Part shown: piece by piece, positions 10,751-22,635 of the stretch
Layout: each line of letters begins with the position of its first letter
How positions within the stretch are numbered: the first letter of the stretch is position 1
Source: Pochonia chlamydosporia 170
Lineage: Eukaryota; Ascomycota; Sordariomycetes; Hypocreales; Clavicipitaceae
DNA: 64,000 nt
Assembly: GCF_001653235.2 (NCBI RefSeq)
Contig: NC_035796.1
Location: forward strand, 1,178,001-1,242,000
Direction of reading: 5' to 3'
Program-made: the position numbers and the translations under genes
Notes under the pieces: model-generated
What the model was told of the DNA's origin: nothing
Seen by the model: only the letters and a program-made list of their open reading frames with translations
The model's database searches: none

Positions 10751-11797
10751 CCTCGCAACCAGACCACACAGACCGTCAGGTTCACGCTCGCAGTTGCCCA
10801 GCTGAATTAACCACATCAAAGTGGGAAGGCACACCCCAACCAAGAGAGAAGCAACGCAGGCACGCCAGGCGGCCGCTGGTCTGGGAGGTGGCCATTGGCA
10901 GCTTGAGCACATGAAACTCCAGTCCATGTCAGTCATTGAGGCAGGTTGAATCTGGTTCCCTGAATCTGGTTCCCTCCATCACCACAAGGCTGAACCACGG
11001 CAAGCTCAAGATGGGATCGCCATCATTTGCACTTGATGCTCAAACGCTCCACCGCCCAAGGCAGACACAGCCCATTCAGCCTGTTTCCAGCCCCCAACAT
11101 TGAACGCGGCTGCAACTCTTGCGAACCATTGCAACGGCCCATCATACACATCATCAATCCATTCGCTTGTTGGCTCATCTGCGGGCCTGGCGAAAATCCA
11201 TCCATTTGCTCTCAACCGCATCACTGCCCTGCGTGGCAGTTTGGTGACCGAAACCAACTTTCAACGTCAGGACCAGGAACTGCATATGAAATACCATCCA
11301 ATTCATCACCACACACTCACTTCGCCGGCAAATGGGCTGATTACACCGGCCGCTCCTCCGGTACCAAGCAAGCCTCTACCGACGATCCGTGGCTGAACAC
11401 TTGCTCCTGTGCAAACCAATCCCCCTTTCTAATTCGAATTCCCACCAGCTACAACCACGCCATGTAACCCTGCTCCGTTACCCTTGGCATAAAGCTGAAC
11501 TGACCTGTCTTTCAGTGTCGGTGTCTCATTTGCAATCCAAGCAGAGTACGTTTAAGTGAATAAGCGCAGATACGAGAAACGACAACCGGCAAACGAATCC
11601 CACCCAGTCTCACCATCCATGCAACCTTGCTATAGTACCTGCCGTTCAACATATGTTGGTGAACGGATTAAGGCTGAACTCAATCGTATAAAGGGGCCAA
11701 CCCAGCTGCTAGCTATGTAGAAAACCAGGGACTTGATCTTCACCCCCTGCATCATTATATTTTCCATCTGTCTTTTAGTTCAGCCCTACACAAGACG

Positions 11798-12517
11798 ATG
11801 CCCAACATGAAGCTTCTTGCTCTTCTCAGTCTTGTCTATCCTGTAGCCGTTCTTGCTGTCCCTGGTGACCCTTGCTCTAAAGGCTATGGCGCTGACTGCA
11901 TCTGCCTGTCGACTGAGACTTGTGATCAGTACAAGGGCACAGCAATCAAGGGAACGAAAGGAAACTTCCCTTGCCCCAAAGATCCAGACGACATCATCGG
12001 CTGTGTAATCAAGCCATGCAAGAACAGGAGCGGTAACACGCAATGCCTCTGGAAGAGCGCATGCAATGATGTAATGCCAGGTAACAAACCACTTATTGAT
12101 TGAACTCTATGCGTTTTGGTCGCATCAAATGCTAATCAGTCCGATATAGTTGCTGCTTGTCCCGGCGGTAAGGACTTTGTCTGCTGCAACCACCAACTCG
12201 AGCCCAGTGGCCACAGCTCTGGCACATCACAGACTTCCACCGCCACGACTTCCGAAGAGACTGAGACGTCCACTTCTCCACCAACCACGACTACAAGCGA
12301 GACGCACCAGTCTACACAAACCAGTGTTTCCGAAACCACTACATCCAGCACTGCGGAGACTTCTGCCCCTACCACATCCATCACTTCAGCTCCTGCTGGT
12401 ACCTCCAACTCTACGGCTCCCACGACGACTCCCTCTACGGCTGCTGCTGCCACTAATGGCCTTGCGGCATCAGAGCTGTTCGGTGGCCTAGTGGCAGTGT
12501 TTGCTGCTTTGCTGTGA
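11798..12517 (+). CDS. Small Cys-rich GPI-anchored surface protein
   Basis: Two exons (11798-12080, 12150-12517), 216 aa. The 69-nt intron has GTAACA, TGCTAATC and ATAG, and contains stops. Signal peptide MKLLALLSLVYPVAVLA begins at the second in-frame ATG (11807), so either ATG could be used. Two short Cys modules follow (about residues 25-110): C-I-C...ETC...FPCP...IIGC, then PC...QCLWKSAC...AACPGG...FVCC. Such CP...CC repeats occur next to wall-active domains in fungal lysozyme-like and peptidase-like proteins, but here no catalytic domain is present. A Ser/Thr-rich stalk (about 115-190) and a hydrophobic C-terminal tail suggest GPI anchoring. Function unknown; wall association or binding is inferred. 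Confidence 0.8.
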
Positions 12518-13189
12518 AATTGAACCTTGCTCAATAATTGTCTAGATGGGCATTTGTAATGTGGACGAGATTAATGCTAGGACGATGGGATGAAGCGAGT
12601 CAGAGCGATGACATTAAATGACAAATGTGATATTGGAATGCACATCTTCTGAAAGTGATAAGTAATTGTGGTGAACATACGAGCCATTCCAGCCACAATC
12701 AAGATTCCTCTTCATCACATAGATCTCTGATGATATTTGTGCATTGTACTTGGCCATGGCAGCGAGAAATATGTAGTATCCTCACATATCCACATTTGGA
12801 GGAACATAGATGCTGCTTCGCAAAGAGATAAGTCGTACATGTCAATATGTAGAAAAGCATAGCAGTGTCACAGCAAGTGGTAAGCAAGAAGGCACATCTC
12901 ATAAGGCAGCCAAACAATCGGTACACAGGTCACCTCTTAACTGTTTACAACACGTACCACGCAAAGACACACACTAGTTTCCAGGATTTTCCAGGACAGA
13001 GTCTATGCAAACCGGCAAAGCCGTTGTATTGTATTGGTGTTCACCTGATTCTTCCGGTAATGTTCCCTAGCTAGCTGAGCAAGTGTCCCCAGAAGCTTGT
13101 ATAGTACAATAAAACAGGGTATATTCCGTCTCTCGTCACATCTGCCAATGCAGCTCTTCATGACATAGCAATTGTGTCATGTTCCATTT
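12518..13189. other. Intergenic region between convergent genes
   Basis: AT-rich 3' flanks of the Cys-rich protein gene (+) and the chromatin remodeler (-). No supported gene. Confidence 0.6.
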
Positions 13190-16100
13190 CTAGCCTGCGC
13201 CGTGTCGCTGCTGCTTGTTAATCTCCCACAACCTCTGTGCAAGGACTTGCAATTGAGGAGTCTTGGCTGACTTTCTCACTGGGAGATGCTGAACGGCGTC
13301 TATTGCTACTCGTATTTCGGATTCGGAAAAGCCCTCGATTTGTAGGCCCGGTTGTGACAATGGAGGGTCGTTGTTATATCTTAATGAGGGGTTCTGTGTT
13401 GATGTTCGAGAGGGCGAGGGACGTGAGTGTGATAATGAGGGAAAAGAGGCTGCGTGATCATGGCGCCTTACTTGCGCTCTTCGTTTGCTTGAGAGATTTT
13501 GGCCTTGGGGCGAGGAGAAGGGGTAAGGGTCTGGTGAGGCAATTTGGCCGCCTCCGTTAGCGGAGAAGTTGGTGTTGAGACTGGGTGTGAAGTTGCTGGA
13601 GACTGAGTCGGCGTAGGGTATGGATTGGTTGTGCGCTTCGTGTTTTGATGGGATGGTTTTGTATTGCGATGCGTCATGGTCCGTGTGTCTTCTGTATTTG
13701 ACTTTGACACTTTCGATGGGGTCGTAGGTACGTGTCGCTTGGCCGGGGGGTTGGTCTTGGGTCTTTTGTTTAGTTTTGTAAGGCCGGCCGGGTTTTTTGA
13801 ACTGGTGACTTTGCCCGTGCCTTTGGAGGTTGTCTTCGTTGGAACCGGTTTGGGCGTTGATGTCGGACCTGATGGCTTGCTGGATTTCGGTCGTCGGCCG
13901 TTTCTTGGAGAGAGTACGGGCTTCGCTTTCTGTTGAGCTCGAGTGTCAATCTTCTTTGTCGTCTTGGGTTGCTTTGTTGGAGTGACTAGTCCCGCCTTTG
14001 GCTTGACAGGAGAATTCTTTCGTGTTTTACCTTCTGCTGCATTGTCCTCGTCGGACGAAGATGGAGAATCGGCACCCGCAAAGTCATCCGAGGAGTCTGA
14101 GGGATTAAGGTTATCACCATCCTGGAGATACCCTGCCAATGTGTCGGGCTTGTAGTTATGGATCTGCAAAAGTTTGTTAGCAATGGGTTCATCAGCGCTT
14201 CGGGGAGTACAAACAGTTCGGCGGCGTCCTCCTCTTCCTAGCTTCTCCTGGTTTGCTTCTGCATGACGGCGAGCCTCTTCCTCTCGTTCAGCAAGAATCT
14301 TGTCCCAAACACTTGAAGAAATCGGTTCGGGAGCCACGTCTTCGGCTGCCGCTGCCAGTCCATCTTCTAAGCTTGCCCTATCATTTGACCAAACCTTAGC
14401 ATAAGAGAACTGCGCCTCAGCAGATCCTTCATCATCAACTTTTGTCTGCTCAGTTTGAGACCGGTCTAGAAGTCTGTCAATAGAGGGGCCATCATATTGA
14501 ATTGCACCTTTCTGATAACCATCACTGAATAGTGCTTGGGCACCATGTGCGAGAATAGACTCCAAGTCATCGCCGGCAATGTCGTCATCATCCATACTCT
14601 CGATTAAGGCGTGATCGAGGGCCATCTTCTTCTTGCCGATTTGCATGATTCTCTCCTCAACAGTATCCTTCGTCATCAGCTGAAAGCAGAGGACTTTCTG
14701 CTTTTGACCAATACGATGGGCGCGAGATAAAGCCTGGATATCCTGGTGTGGATTGAAGTCGGGGTCCATGATAATGACTGTATCCGCCGTCGCCAAGTTA
14801 ATACCAACACCGCCAGCACGGGTAGATACAGGAATGCAAAAATCGGCGAACCCGGCTCATTATAAGCATCGATGCGGCGCTGCTTTTCCAAACTTGACAT
14901 TTGTCCGTCAAGTCGTCTGTATTGGTAACCGATTCCGTTCAAAAAGTCCTCAATGATATCCAGCTGCTGGAGGAATTGGCTGAAGATCAAAACCCTATGA
15001 CCCCTCTCCTTAAGCTTGGGAAGCATTTGCTCAAGAAGAAGAAGCTTTGCTGAAGCCTCTACAAGATTGCGGTGAATAACTGCTGGATCGTCGTGTTTCT
15101 CCTCGATTGCATCTGAATACATAAAAGGATGGCACAGGCATTTGCGAAGCTGCATTAAAATGTTATTGAGCGAACCACGTTCCTTCTTGTTCACTTTGCT
15201 GTTAGCAAAAATAGCTTTGATAAGCTGGGGGTTCTTCGCCATAATGCTTTTCGATAGCTTCTCTTGGATGACTGTCATCGAGACCGGCAAAATTATCTGA
15301 GCCATGGGAGGGAGAAACTTGAGCACTCCGACCTTGGTTCTTCGTAAGAAATAGGGGCGAATCTTGTCATGAAGCTTTGGCAACGTTTCTTTATCAAGAA
15401 CCTGGAACTCCTCATCGAGTTTCTCAGCGCTCTGGGAATGGTCTATGAACTGAATCAGGTTAAACAGTTCTCTTTTGTTATTTTGTAGCGGCGTTCCCGT
15501 TAACAACAATCGAAACGGGATCTTCATTACACGCAGTGCCTGGTACAGCAAGCTACGTTCATTCTTGAGTCGCTGGCCCTCGTCGACAACCAGACCCGCC
15601 CACTTGACAGAACGGAAACGCTGACTTGTGCTCGGGTCCTGCGTAGAGTCGTAAGACATGATAACCACGTGTGCAGCCATGTCTCGTGAATCGAATGGGA
15701 AGAGCTCGTGTTTGTACGCAAGGTCTTGCGGCTCTTTACCTCCATGATAGGTGACAACTCGAAGCTCTGGAGCCCACTGCTTGAACTCACGACGCCAGTT
15801 CGGGCACGTTGCATTCGGGACGGAAATAAGGAATGGCCAGCACTGTATACATGTTAGTCGGGTGTATTTGTCGTATTGAATATCCTAGCCTCGGCTTGCT
15901 TACTTTAGGATTTTCTTGCACAAGATGGACGACTAGGCTGACGACTTGAACAGTCTTGCCGAGTCCCATTTCATCTGCTAAAACGACACTTCGCCCGGCG
16001 TGAAAGTTGTGCAAGAGCCAATTCAGTCCTTCCAACTGGTATCCCATAAGCTTACCTCGCTTGAGTCCTGCTGGTTGGACTTCAACTTCCTCGAGCTCTC

Positions 16101-18793
16101 CATCCTTGAAAGCTTTTATGCGCTCCCTCATTCTACCTTGCGAAGAGTGCTCAAAATACCTCCCAGCAAGGTATTCTTGGTATGCAAGTTTGAACGCCTC
16201 ATAGAGGTCGCCCGAATCTCTGGGTGGTGGTCGATCCCACACCACATCATCATACCCAAGACCTTGAAATTTTACCAACGCTTTAGTGATGTGCGACATG
16301 TTGTCTAAATCTTCTTCCATAGAATCAACTCTTGGAGTGACAGGATTCAACTTCACCCGGAAAATGATATCAATAGTCAGATATTCCTCGGGAATGGCTT
16401 GTTTCTCATCTGCTTTGAACAGATCGGCTTCCAGAGCCTTCCTGGCAAAGGAGGCTCTCATAGCAGCGGCTGCAGTGCCGAATACCCATGCACCAGGCAT
16501 CCATGTGCAGTGGAAATATGACGTCTTCTCCCATTTGATAAGATATTCTCTGTCATCGTCACAGAGATGCGAGAATGGCTGAACCGTCAGAGGGGCCACT
16601 GCATTTGTTCGCCAAGCAACAAGCCGATGAATCTTTTGCTCCGCAGATGTGCACTCGTTGCATTGCCAGTCGATGGAGTAATCCTTAATCGCTCCCACCG
16701 GCTGGGTACCTCCTGGACTCGGACTCCCTATCGAGGGTAAATGATGTTGGTGCCAGCCTCGATTGCAGCTAGTGCAACGGAAGAGAACATTGGCGGCATT
16801 ATGCACAAGTTCAGCTGATACTGGTGTGATAGGATCAAGCCCGCCGTTTTCTTCTCGCAATTTCTCCTCTTGACGAGTCGTCTGTCTCCGAGAAAACGGG
16901 GGACAAGAAAGGCCAGCTACCTTGCATGTTTGACATATCGACCGCCGTGGGGCTAGCGGATCCTTCTTGTTGTGAATATCGATGCAGAATCGACACTGTA
17001 AAACAAAATCTGCCTCCCCAACCTTGGTGACTAGGTGCTCACGCGCACTTCGAGTGCCAATGCAAGGTTTGTGGTAGGCGTAGCTACACCCCTGGCAGTA
17101 TATGATCTGGCTGCGGTTGCTGGAACTGCCACAGGCGTGACAGGTGTCTGTGTGTACTTTGGCGAAAGGCGAGTCTGGGGAGATGGGTCGAAAAAGTTCC
17201 TTGACAGTGGCGACTTTGAGAAGCCCTGAGGGTTTCTCATCAACTCGAGTAAATGTATCTTCATCCATATCGAGGTCATCTTGTATATAGTTAACGTTTC
17301 GCGTAGCCCTAGAGGATCTCCTGGGTTGTTCGAATTCTATGTCAGAGTCACCTTGTTGCCCTGATGCCGTTTTACGGGTTTGGAGTCGTCGAGTTCGGTT
17401 CCGCGCGCTTCTTCCTCTGCCTTTGCTGACAGTAATGTCAGAAACAACCGGCATGAAGTGGTCGTCATCATCTTCTTCGACTTGAGCTCTGGGATTGCTC
17501 TCTTGTTCCATTTCCTGCAAATGGGACTGCGGAAATCGCAGCTGCCTCTTCCTAGTGCTGCGTCGACGGTTGTCGAATAACACAGCGCCTGAGTCATCAC
17601 TGGCATCCATTTTCAACTCCGGCTGGATTCTCGAGACAGTTCTCTCGAGATTTCGCGAGCTGCGTTTGCGGGTAGCTGGCATGAGCTCGCTACCTTCGTC
17701 TTCACCGTCCAACTCCGTGGCATCAACTACTTCGTGACCGTCCAAATCCATGACATCGGAGTCGTTGGAGCTGCTGCCGGCCTCCCAGTCATCATTGGGC
17801 GCATACTTGCGCTTTCGGTCTGCCCGTTCCATTTGCAAGAAGTAAGATTCGAGTGCATGCGGGCCGTTTTCAAATCTTTCGAGTTGAATCAGCGAGATCT
17901 TGATGGTGCGTCAGTAAAAGCAGCGCAAAGAGCGATGGAGCACAGGTTGGAGGAAGTTCTTGGATGCCAAATATTAAACGGTGCTCAGAGTGCAAGGCGG
18001 ATGCTGTGCAACAATAGTGACAGCCTTTGGGTGATTCAAGGTGAGCCAGTTTTGACGAATACACTCAATATTCAAAGAAATTGAGGAACAATGCGTTGGG
18101 GGTCAGGTCAAAATGAAAGTGAAGTGAGAGGGGGGCGAGAGCGCAAACGTAGACTTCGAGTTCAATAAGCCAAAAAGGGAAATATAGAAGTAGCATGCCT
18201 GCAAGGTGACAGGGTCTAAGGTTTGAAGAGTAAATGAAGCTTTGCATGACAGTTGCGCAACATACCATGCATTGTTTTCCGTCCGTTAACTCCAACTTCA
18301 ACATTTCACCGTCCTCAGTGGAATTGAAAAGGCTCAACACTTTTTCTATGGTATTACTCTGCACCTCCTCATACTGGTCTCGAATATCCAGGGGAATGAA
18401 AGGTATGGAAACTTCAATGCCAGGTTGGCCATGGGGCATGTCGGCGGAAATAGTCTTGGCAGTAAAGGCTTCCTCGACAGTCGAAGCCTTGGGCTCCATG
18501 ACAGCCATAGGCGCTGAGTCCGTCCTGGTCTCAATCAGAGGTCCGTGGGACTCTAACGAAATATGACCGACAGGTGACGCTGCCGAAAGAGAGCCTAGTA
18601 GAGGCATGTTCTCATCTTCCTGTGTTGACGTAGCCGTCATCATATGGCCGTACGAATCCTCTTCGGACGAGCTCCCATAACCGGCTTGATGACTCGAAAA
18701 GTCGAACGAAAATTTTGGCGACGGGACACCATTATTATGGCTTTGGGCTAATGGCCGATGGCCACCAGCAGGCGTATCCTCGCCATCGTCCAT
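13190..18793 (-). CDS. Mi-2/CHD-type (Mit1-like) chromatin-remodelling ATPase, frameshifted
   Basis: Modelled as five exons: 18793-18266, 17898-15904, 15842-14215, 14163-13472 and 13379-13190. Domains in order: a chromo-like N-terminal segment split by a 367-nt intron (LELTDGKQCM joined to ISLIQLERFENG), basic/acidic linker, PHD finger (about residues 429-478, CHACG...CRFCI), a second zinc-binding region (about 500-600), chromodomain-like segments (about 625-735), and a SNF2 ATPase with DEMGLGKT (about 817), VVDEGQRLKN, LLLTGTPLQNN and, in the next frame, SRAHRIGQ. A Ser/Pro/Lys-rich tail and a short conserved C-terminal exon follow. Exon 3 is broken by one missing base near 14828, between motifs V and VI. 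Exon lengths sum to 5033 nt; one added base makes 1677 codons plus stop, which supports both the model and the lesion. Two acceptors are AAG rather than YAG. Family role: ATP-dependent nucleosome remodelling and heterochromatin silencing. Confidence 0.85.
14164..14214 (-). other. 51-nt stop-free intron (3n) in the remodeler
   Basis: GTTTGT donor, TGCTAAC branch and TTGCAG acceptor are all good, yet the 51 nt also reads through in frame as 17 codons. Splicing is inferred from the motifs; retention would add 17 residues. Confidence 0.6.
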
Positions 18794-19254
18794 CTGTGAG
18801 TGTTGGTCAGTTCATGGATCGAACTGCCCTTGCCAACACGTTTAATAAGGCATCAATTCTCCGTAGACAACGTTCGAAATAATTGGCCCTCTGACTTCAG
18901 AGTCGAATCCTGGTCTTAGGTCGCATCCGTAGGTTTTTAGAAAGTGGCCAGATACCACGGCAAAAGGGGAGATCTTGATGTCTGTCTCAAGGTAGAACGC
19001 GGTTTGATGCTCACAACACGCGTTAAGCCTTCAGCACTGGATGCATCCATGGAACCTGTCCCAGGATAAGACGGGCCAATCACTGTGTTCCTTTGGTCAC
19101 ACCGCTTTCCAACAACCCTGTATTCAGTGGCAGAAAAAGTGGAAGGACCCTGATTTCATCTTGATGGAGCACATGCTTCTTCCTCCATGGACTCGTATTT
19201 TCATCAACTCTTCTTCACTGCGACGGACTGGTTTAGTCGCGCACATATAATGCC
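18794..19254. promoter_or_regulatory. Divergent promoter region, remodeler / rRNA methyltransferase
   Basis: 460 bp between two divergent start codons, so it should hold both promoters. No specific element identified. A short open frame at 19041-19250 has no supporting features. Confidence 0.5.
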
Positions 19255-20892
19255 ATGATAAGCGCAAAAAGATGGACTGCAACTGGCTCACGCGGCATCT
19301 TGCATTCAACTCAATTTACGCCCTCCACACTTGTTGTTCCAGCGTTTGTTCGTTTCGCCAGCCTATCGTCTATTCATCGGGGATTAAGAAGATCAGAAAG
19401 GGTGCAATTTGGCGATTCTCGCCCTTCTCGCATTAGAAGCGACGGTCAATACCAAAATTATGGCCGAATTGGTCGAACCACGAAGGCACTAGATGGTGCC
19501 GCATCTAGACGACAGCAGCAAAAGCTCAGAAAGAAGCTTGATCGCAAAGCTTCAGAAGCTGAAGACGAAGAAGATGAAGGCCGGCAAACCCGGAGGAAGA
19601 GGTTTCTTGACCCAGAGTTCTCATTTGGGAAGAAAAGCCTGGTTTACCAGTTAAAACATGGATCGCTGAAAGACACAGCGGCCGCTCTAGATTTACAAGA
19701 CCCCGTTCGGCCGCGTCGCGCCGATGGAAACGACAGATTAGTCCCACGAAGCTTCCGAAACGTCCAATCTCGCCCGCATCCGTCAAACTTTCACGAGCGT
19801 CGATCGCGCACGACCAAGGATGAAGATGGGGCGATTGATGACGCTACGGCACGCCCAAGAAGGCGAGGCATGATGCCGATGACCATCAAATATACGACGG
19901 CAGCATCACAATTCTTGTACGGCCGATCTGTCGTCAAGGCAGCTCTCCAACAAGGAAGGAGACAGCTCTACAATCTATACGTGTATGGTGGAGACAATCG
20001 TCGAGATGCCAAGGACAACGACAGCATGATAAATCTTGCCAAGTCTCGCGGCGTCCCTGTTACGATTGTGCCAAACGAAGATCAAAGACTAATGGACAAA
20101 ATGAGCATGGGGCGCCCACACAATGGATTTGTGTTGGAGACATCTCCACTGCCTCAACTGCCCGTGAAGTCGCTTGGTAAATTAGAAGAATCGCCTTCCA
20201 AACTTGGGTTCAATATTGAGCTGGTCCATCAAACTGCGGAACAAAAAACCATCAATGGAGAGAACACTTTCATTTCCAAGGTAAACAACTCCGCAGCAAA
20301 GCCCTTCGTGCTTCTTTTGCATGAAATTTTGGATCCCGGGAATCTCGGTGCCTTGCTTCGTACCGCTAGCTACATGGGAGTCGACGCTGTTGGAACAACC
20401 AGCCGCTATTCATCTGCGCTGACCCCCGTGGTACTCAAGTCCGCCGCAGGCGCAGCCGAGGAAGTGACCATATTTACGGTCGATTCTCCAGTTGAGTTCC
20501 TTGAAGACTCCAGAGCAGCGGGCTGGAAGACATATGCCGCAGTGGCGCCCCCGGAAAAGAAGCTCCTCAAGATTCACGGCGACAAATTTATTTCGACAAA
20601 TGATATCGAGCGGAATAATCCCTTAGATCAACATCCATGCATTCTTGTGCTTGGAAATGAGGGGCATGGTCTACCTAGACAGGTCAAGGTGGCTGCGGAC
20701 TTTGAACTGTCGGTACCTCGATTTATGCAAGGAGGTTCTGTGGACAGCCTGAATGTCAGTGTTGCGGCTGGACTTCTCTGCCATACTTTTGTCAATCGAT
20801 CCGCAACCAAGGATGATGATGGTCTGGCACAGAACATGGGGGAGAGCAAGCCCAAAGAAGATGTGGTGAATGGAGGCGAGGCGCTTTTCTAA
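19255..20892 (+). CDS. mrm1: Mitochondrial large-subunit rRNA 2'-O-ribose methyltransferase (MRM1/SpoU family)
   Basis: Single exon, 545 aa. The N terminus is rich in Arg, Ser and Thr with few acidic residues, consistent with a mitochondrial presequence. A long basic linker (to about residue 200) leads to the SpoU substrate-binding domain (FLYGRSVVKAALQQGRRQLY, about 220-240). The SPOUT methyltransferase domain has all three motifs: LDPGNLGALLRTA (about 358), ILVLGNEGHGLP (about 462) and SLNVSVAAGLLCH (about 496). Yeast Mrm1/Pet56 makes the conserved Gm in 21S rRNA with S-adenosylmethionine, and is needed for mitoribosome assembly. Divergent from the remodeler at 18793. Confidence 0.9.
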   Translation: MISAKRWTATGSRGILHSTQFTPSTLVVPAFVRFASLSSIHRGLRRSERVQFGDSRPSRIRSDGQYQNYGRIGRTTKALDGAASRRQQQKLRKKLDRKASEAEDEEDEGRQTRRKRFLDPEFSFGKKSLVYQLKHGSLKDTAAALDLQDPVRPRRADGNDRLVPRSFRNVQSRPHPSNFHERRSRTTKDEDGAIDDATARPRRRGMMPMTIKYTTAASQFLYGRSVVKAALQQGRRQLYNLYVYGGDNRRDAKDNDSMINLAKSRGVPVTIVPNEDQRLMDKMSMGRPHNGFVLETSPLPQLPVKSLGKLEESPSKLGFNIELVHQTAEQKTINGENTFISKVNNSAAKPFVLLLHEILDPGNLGALLRTASYMGVDAVGTTSRYSSALTPVVLKSAAGAAEEVTIFTVDSPVEFLEDSRAAGWKTYAAVAPPEKKLLKIHGDKFISTNDIERNNPLDQHPCILVLGNEGHGLPRQVKVAADFELSVPRFMQGGSVDSLNVSVAAGLLCHTFVNRSATKDDDGLAQNMGESKPKEDVVNGGEALF

Positions 20893-21128
20893 ACGGCATC
20901 TTGATACGAACAATCAGTTTGTTGTAAAATATGTATAACTATGTATAACATGCACTTTATTTATCATTCAATTCATCACTAACTTAGAGTCCCATATGCA
21001 GCATCTTTATTCACAGCGAAAGAACCATATCATATCCAATTCCTTGTGGGTAGCGTATTATCAGTACACTTCCTGTGCACCCAGTATCTTCATTCATGAG
21101 CCAGCAATCCACGAATGCATCCGTGGCA

Positions 21129-22175
21129 TCACTTCCTCGTAGCCTCATCGTACGTCGGCAGTGCAACGCCCCCATTTGCAGTCGTGTAATCCGGTGCCGG
21201 CACAAACTGCTCCTGCTGCTCCAACCTCGCCGCAGCCGCAGCATGAACAGGCCTTTCCGGCCCACGATTCAGCTTTCGCAGTCTCTTACGCCTCCATCTG
21301 AGGTAGAGTGCAGCCACACCGATAATCGACACCGCCGTAAGTACAATGCCGAAGGTTGCCCAAATTTCGAACTGGACACTCGGAGGGCTGGTGCCGCCAG
21401 CTTCGGGCCACGGCTGGTTGAAGGTCGTGTTGGAAGCTGGGCTCGGTTGATTGTTGCAAGGACCGCCGTATCGAAGGTACTCTCTTTGCACAAACTGTAT
21501 AAAGGTACACTGCATAGATGGTATTAGCATTCTGCAAGGCTGGTGGACTCATCCTGTTAGCACTTGAGTCATTGTTCGTACCTGCCGCACTACAGTAGTA
21601 ATATTCTTGTCAGAGTTGCTGCCAGGCTCATGACGAATCATCTCTATGCCTAGAGTGGCATTGAAGCCGCTGAAGAATGATGTCGATACCCCGTGCCTTT
21701 TACTGTCCGCCCAAGAAGTCGAGTCAAAGGGCATCTCTTGAATGCCAGTCAGTCTATCGCTGCAATATAACATGTCGTTACGTTCGTGCTTATTCCAATC
21801 CCAGTTGCTCGATGATTTTGCAATAGAAGACTCGTTCGTGCCCTGTTTCCGCAGATCATCAAACACCAAGCTAACCATCCAGTTGTTGGCATCGCTTCGC
21901 GTTGCATTAAACCCCAATTTACCACGTACTGTCGGAAAGAGTACCCTCTGGACTCCGGCTGGGATCTTGCGGTCACGACAGAAATGCCCCGAGTAGCTCT
22001 CGCTTTGAAACTGCGCCTCCTGACTCTGGTTCTTGAATCCATCGCTGGTGACGACCCAGGAATAATGTGCCGGCGGCCATGTTGCGTTCACATATTCCGC
22101 AGATGCTGGGACAACCAGATACTGTGAGGCTAAAAGGGAGAGGCCAACACTCTGCAACACGCTGAGAGGCCGCAT
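21129..22175 (-). CDS. Type I single-pass membrane protein, unknown function
   Basis: Two exons (22175-21582 and 21509-21129). The 72-nt intron has GTACGA, TGCTAATAC and ATGCAG and contains stops; the join keeps frame. I start at 22175 because it gives a good signal peptide (MRPLSVLQSVGLSLLASQYL); an upstream in-frame ATG at 22223 would bury it. The ectodomain (about 300 residues) has several N-glycosylation sequons and a few cysteines. A transmembrane segment (IWATFGIVLTAVSIIGVAAL) is followed by a basic stop-transfer RWRRKRLRK and a cytosolic tail with LPTYDEA near the C terminus. This resembles P-x-Y type docking motifs for WW-domain ubiquitin ligase adaptors; that link is inference. No family recognised. 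Confidence 0.75.
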
Positions 22176-22635
22176 ATCGATGGGATTCAAGGACAAGTCA
22201 TCTTGGACGGAGTTTGGCCGCACGGTTTCGTACAGGTCACCGCCTTATAAAGAAACGACCGCCACAGCAGCTCGATGTCTCATTCCGTAAGACTGCACAA
22301 TAGGACGTCTTGCAATTGGTATCGATCCGAGGCCGAAGGTATCTCGAGCCATGCCGGCGAATCTGTCATATTTTGAGAGGCACGGACACGGGGACGTGCA
22401 GTGACGAGCCTGAGAACAACTGCCTTGTCTCACGCGAATGCAGCGGTCGATTGGCTCTATTCTCTGCCTTGGTTGCCAAAAGTTCACTCACTTAGTACTC
22501 GATGCGTGATGCTGACTGCAATGTTGGGGGGCAGTTTTGCCCACAACCAGCACTTGAGGCGCCACTGCGGAGAGCATAGCAGACGTGATGCCTCTCCCGT
22601 CACACTCCCCTGGCCCATCAGTGACTTCAATATCT

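Larger units (their letters stand above)
10188..11797. other. 1.6 kb intergenic region with repeat copy A
   Basis: No supported gene. It contains dispersed repeat copy A (10617-10750) with an internal palindrome, and the promoter of the Cys-rich gene starting at 11798. Frames around 11000-11470 overlap on both strands and show no domain. Confidence 0.55.

Noticed and set aside
14821..14840. Programmed ribosomal frameshift in the remodeler
   Set aside because: No slippery heptamer or obvious downstream structure; a missing base is simpler.
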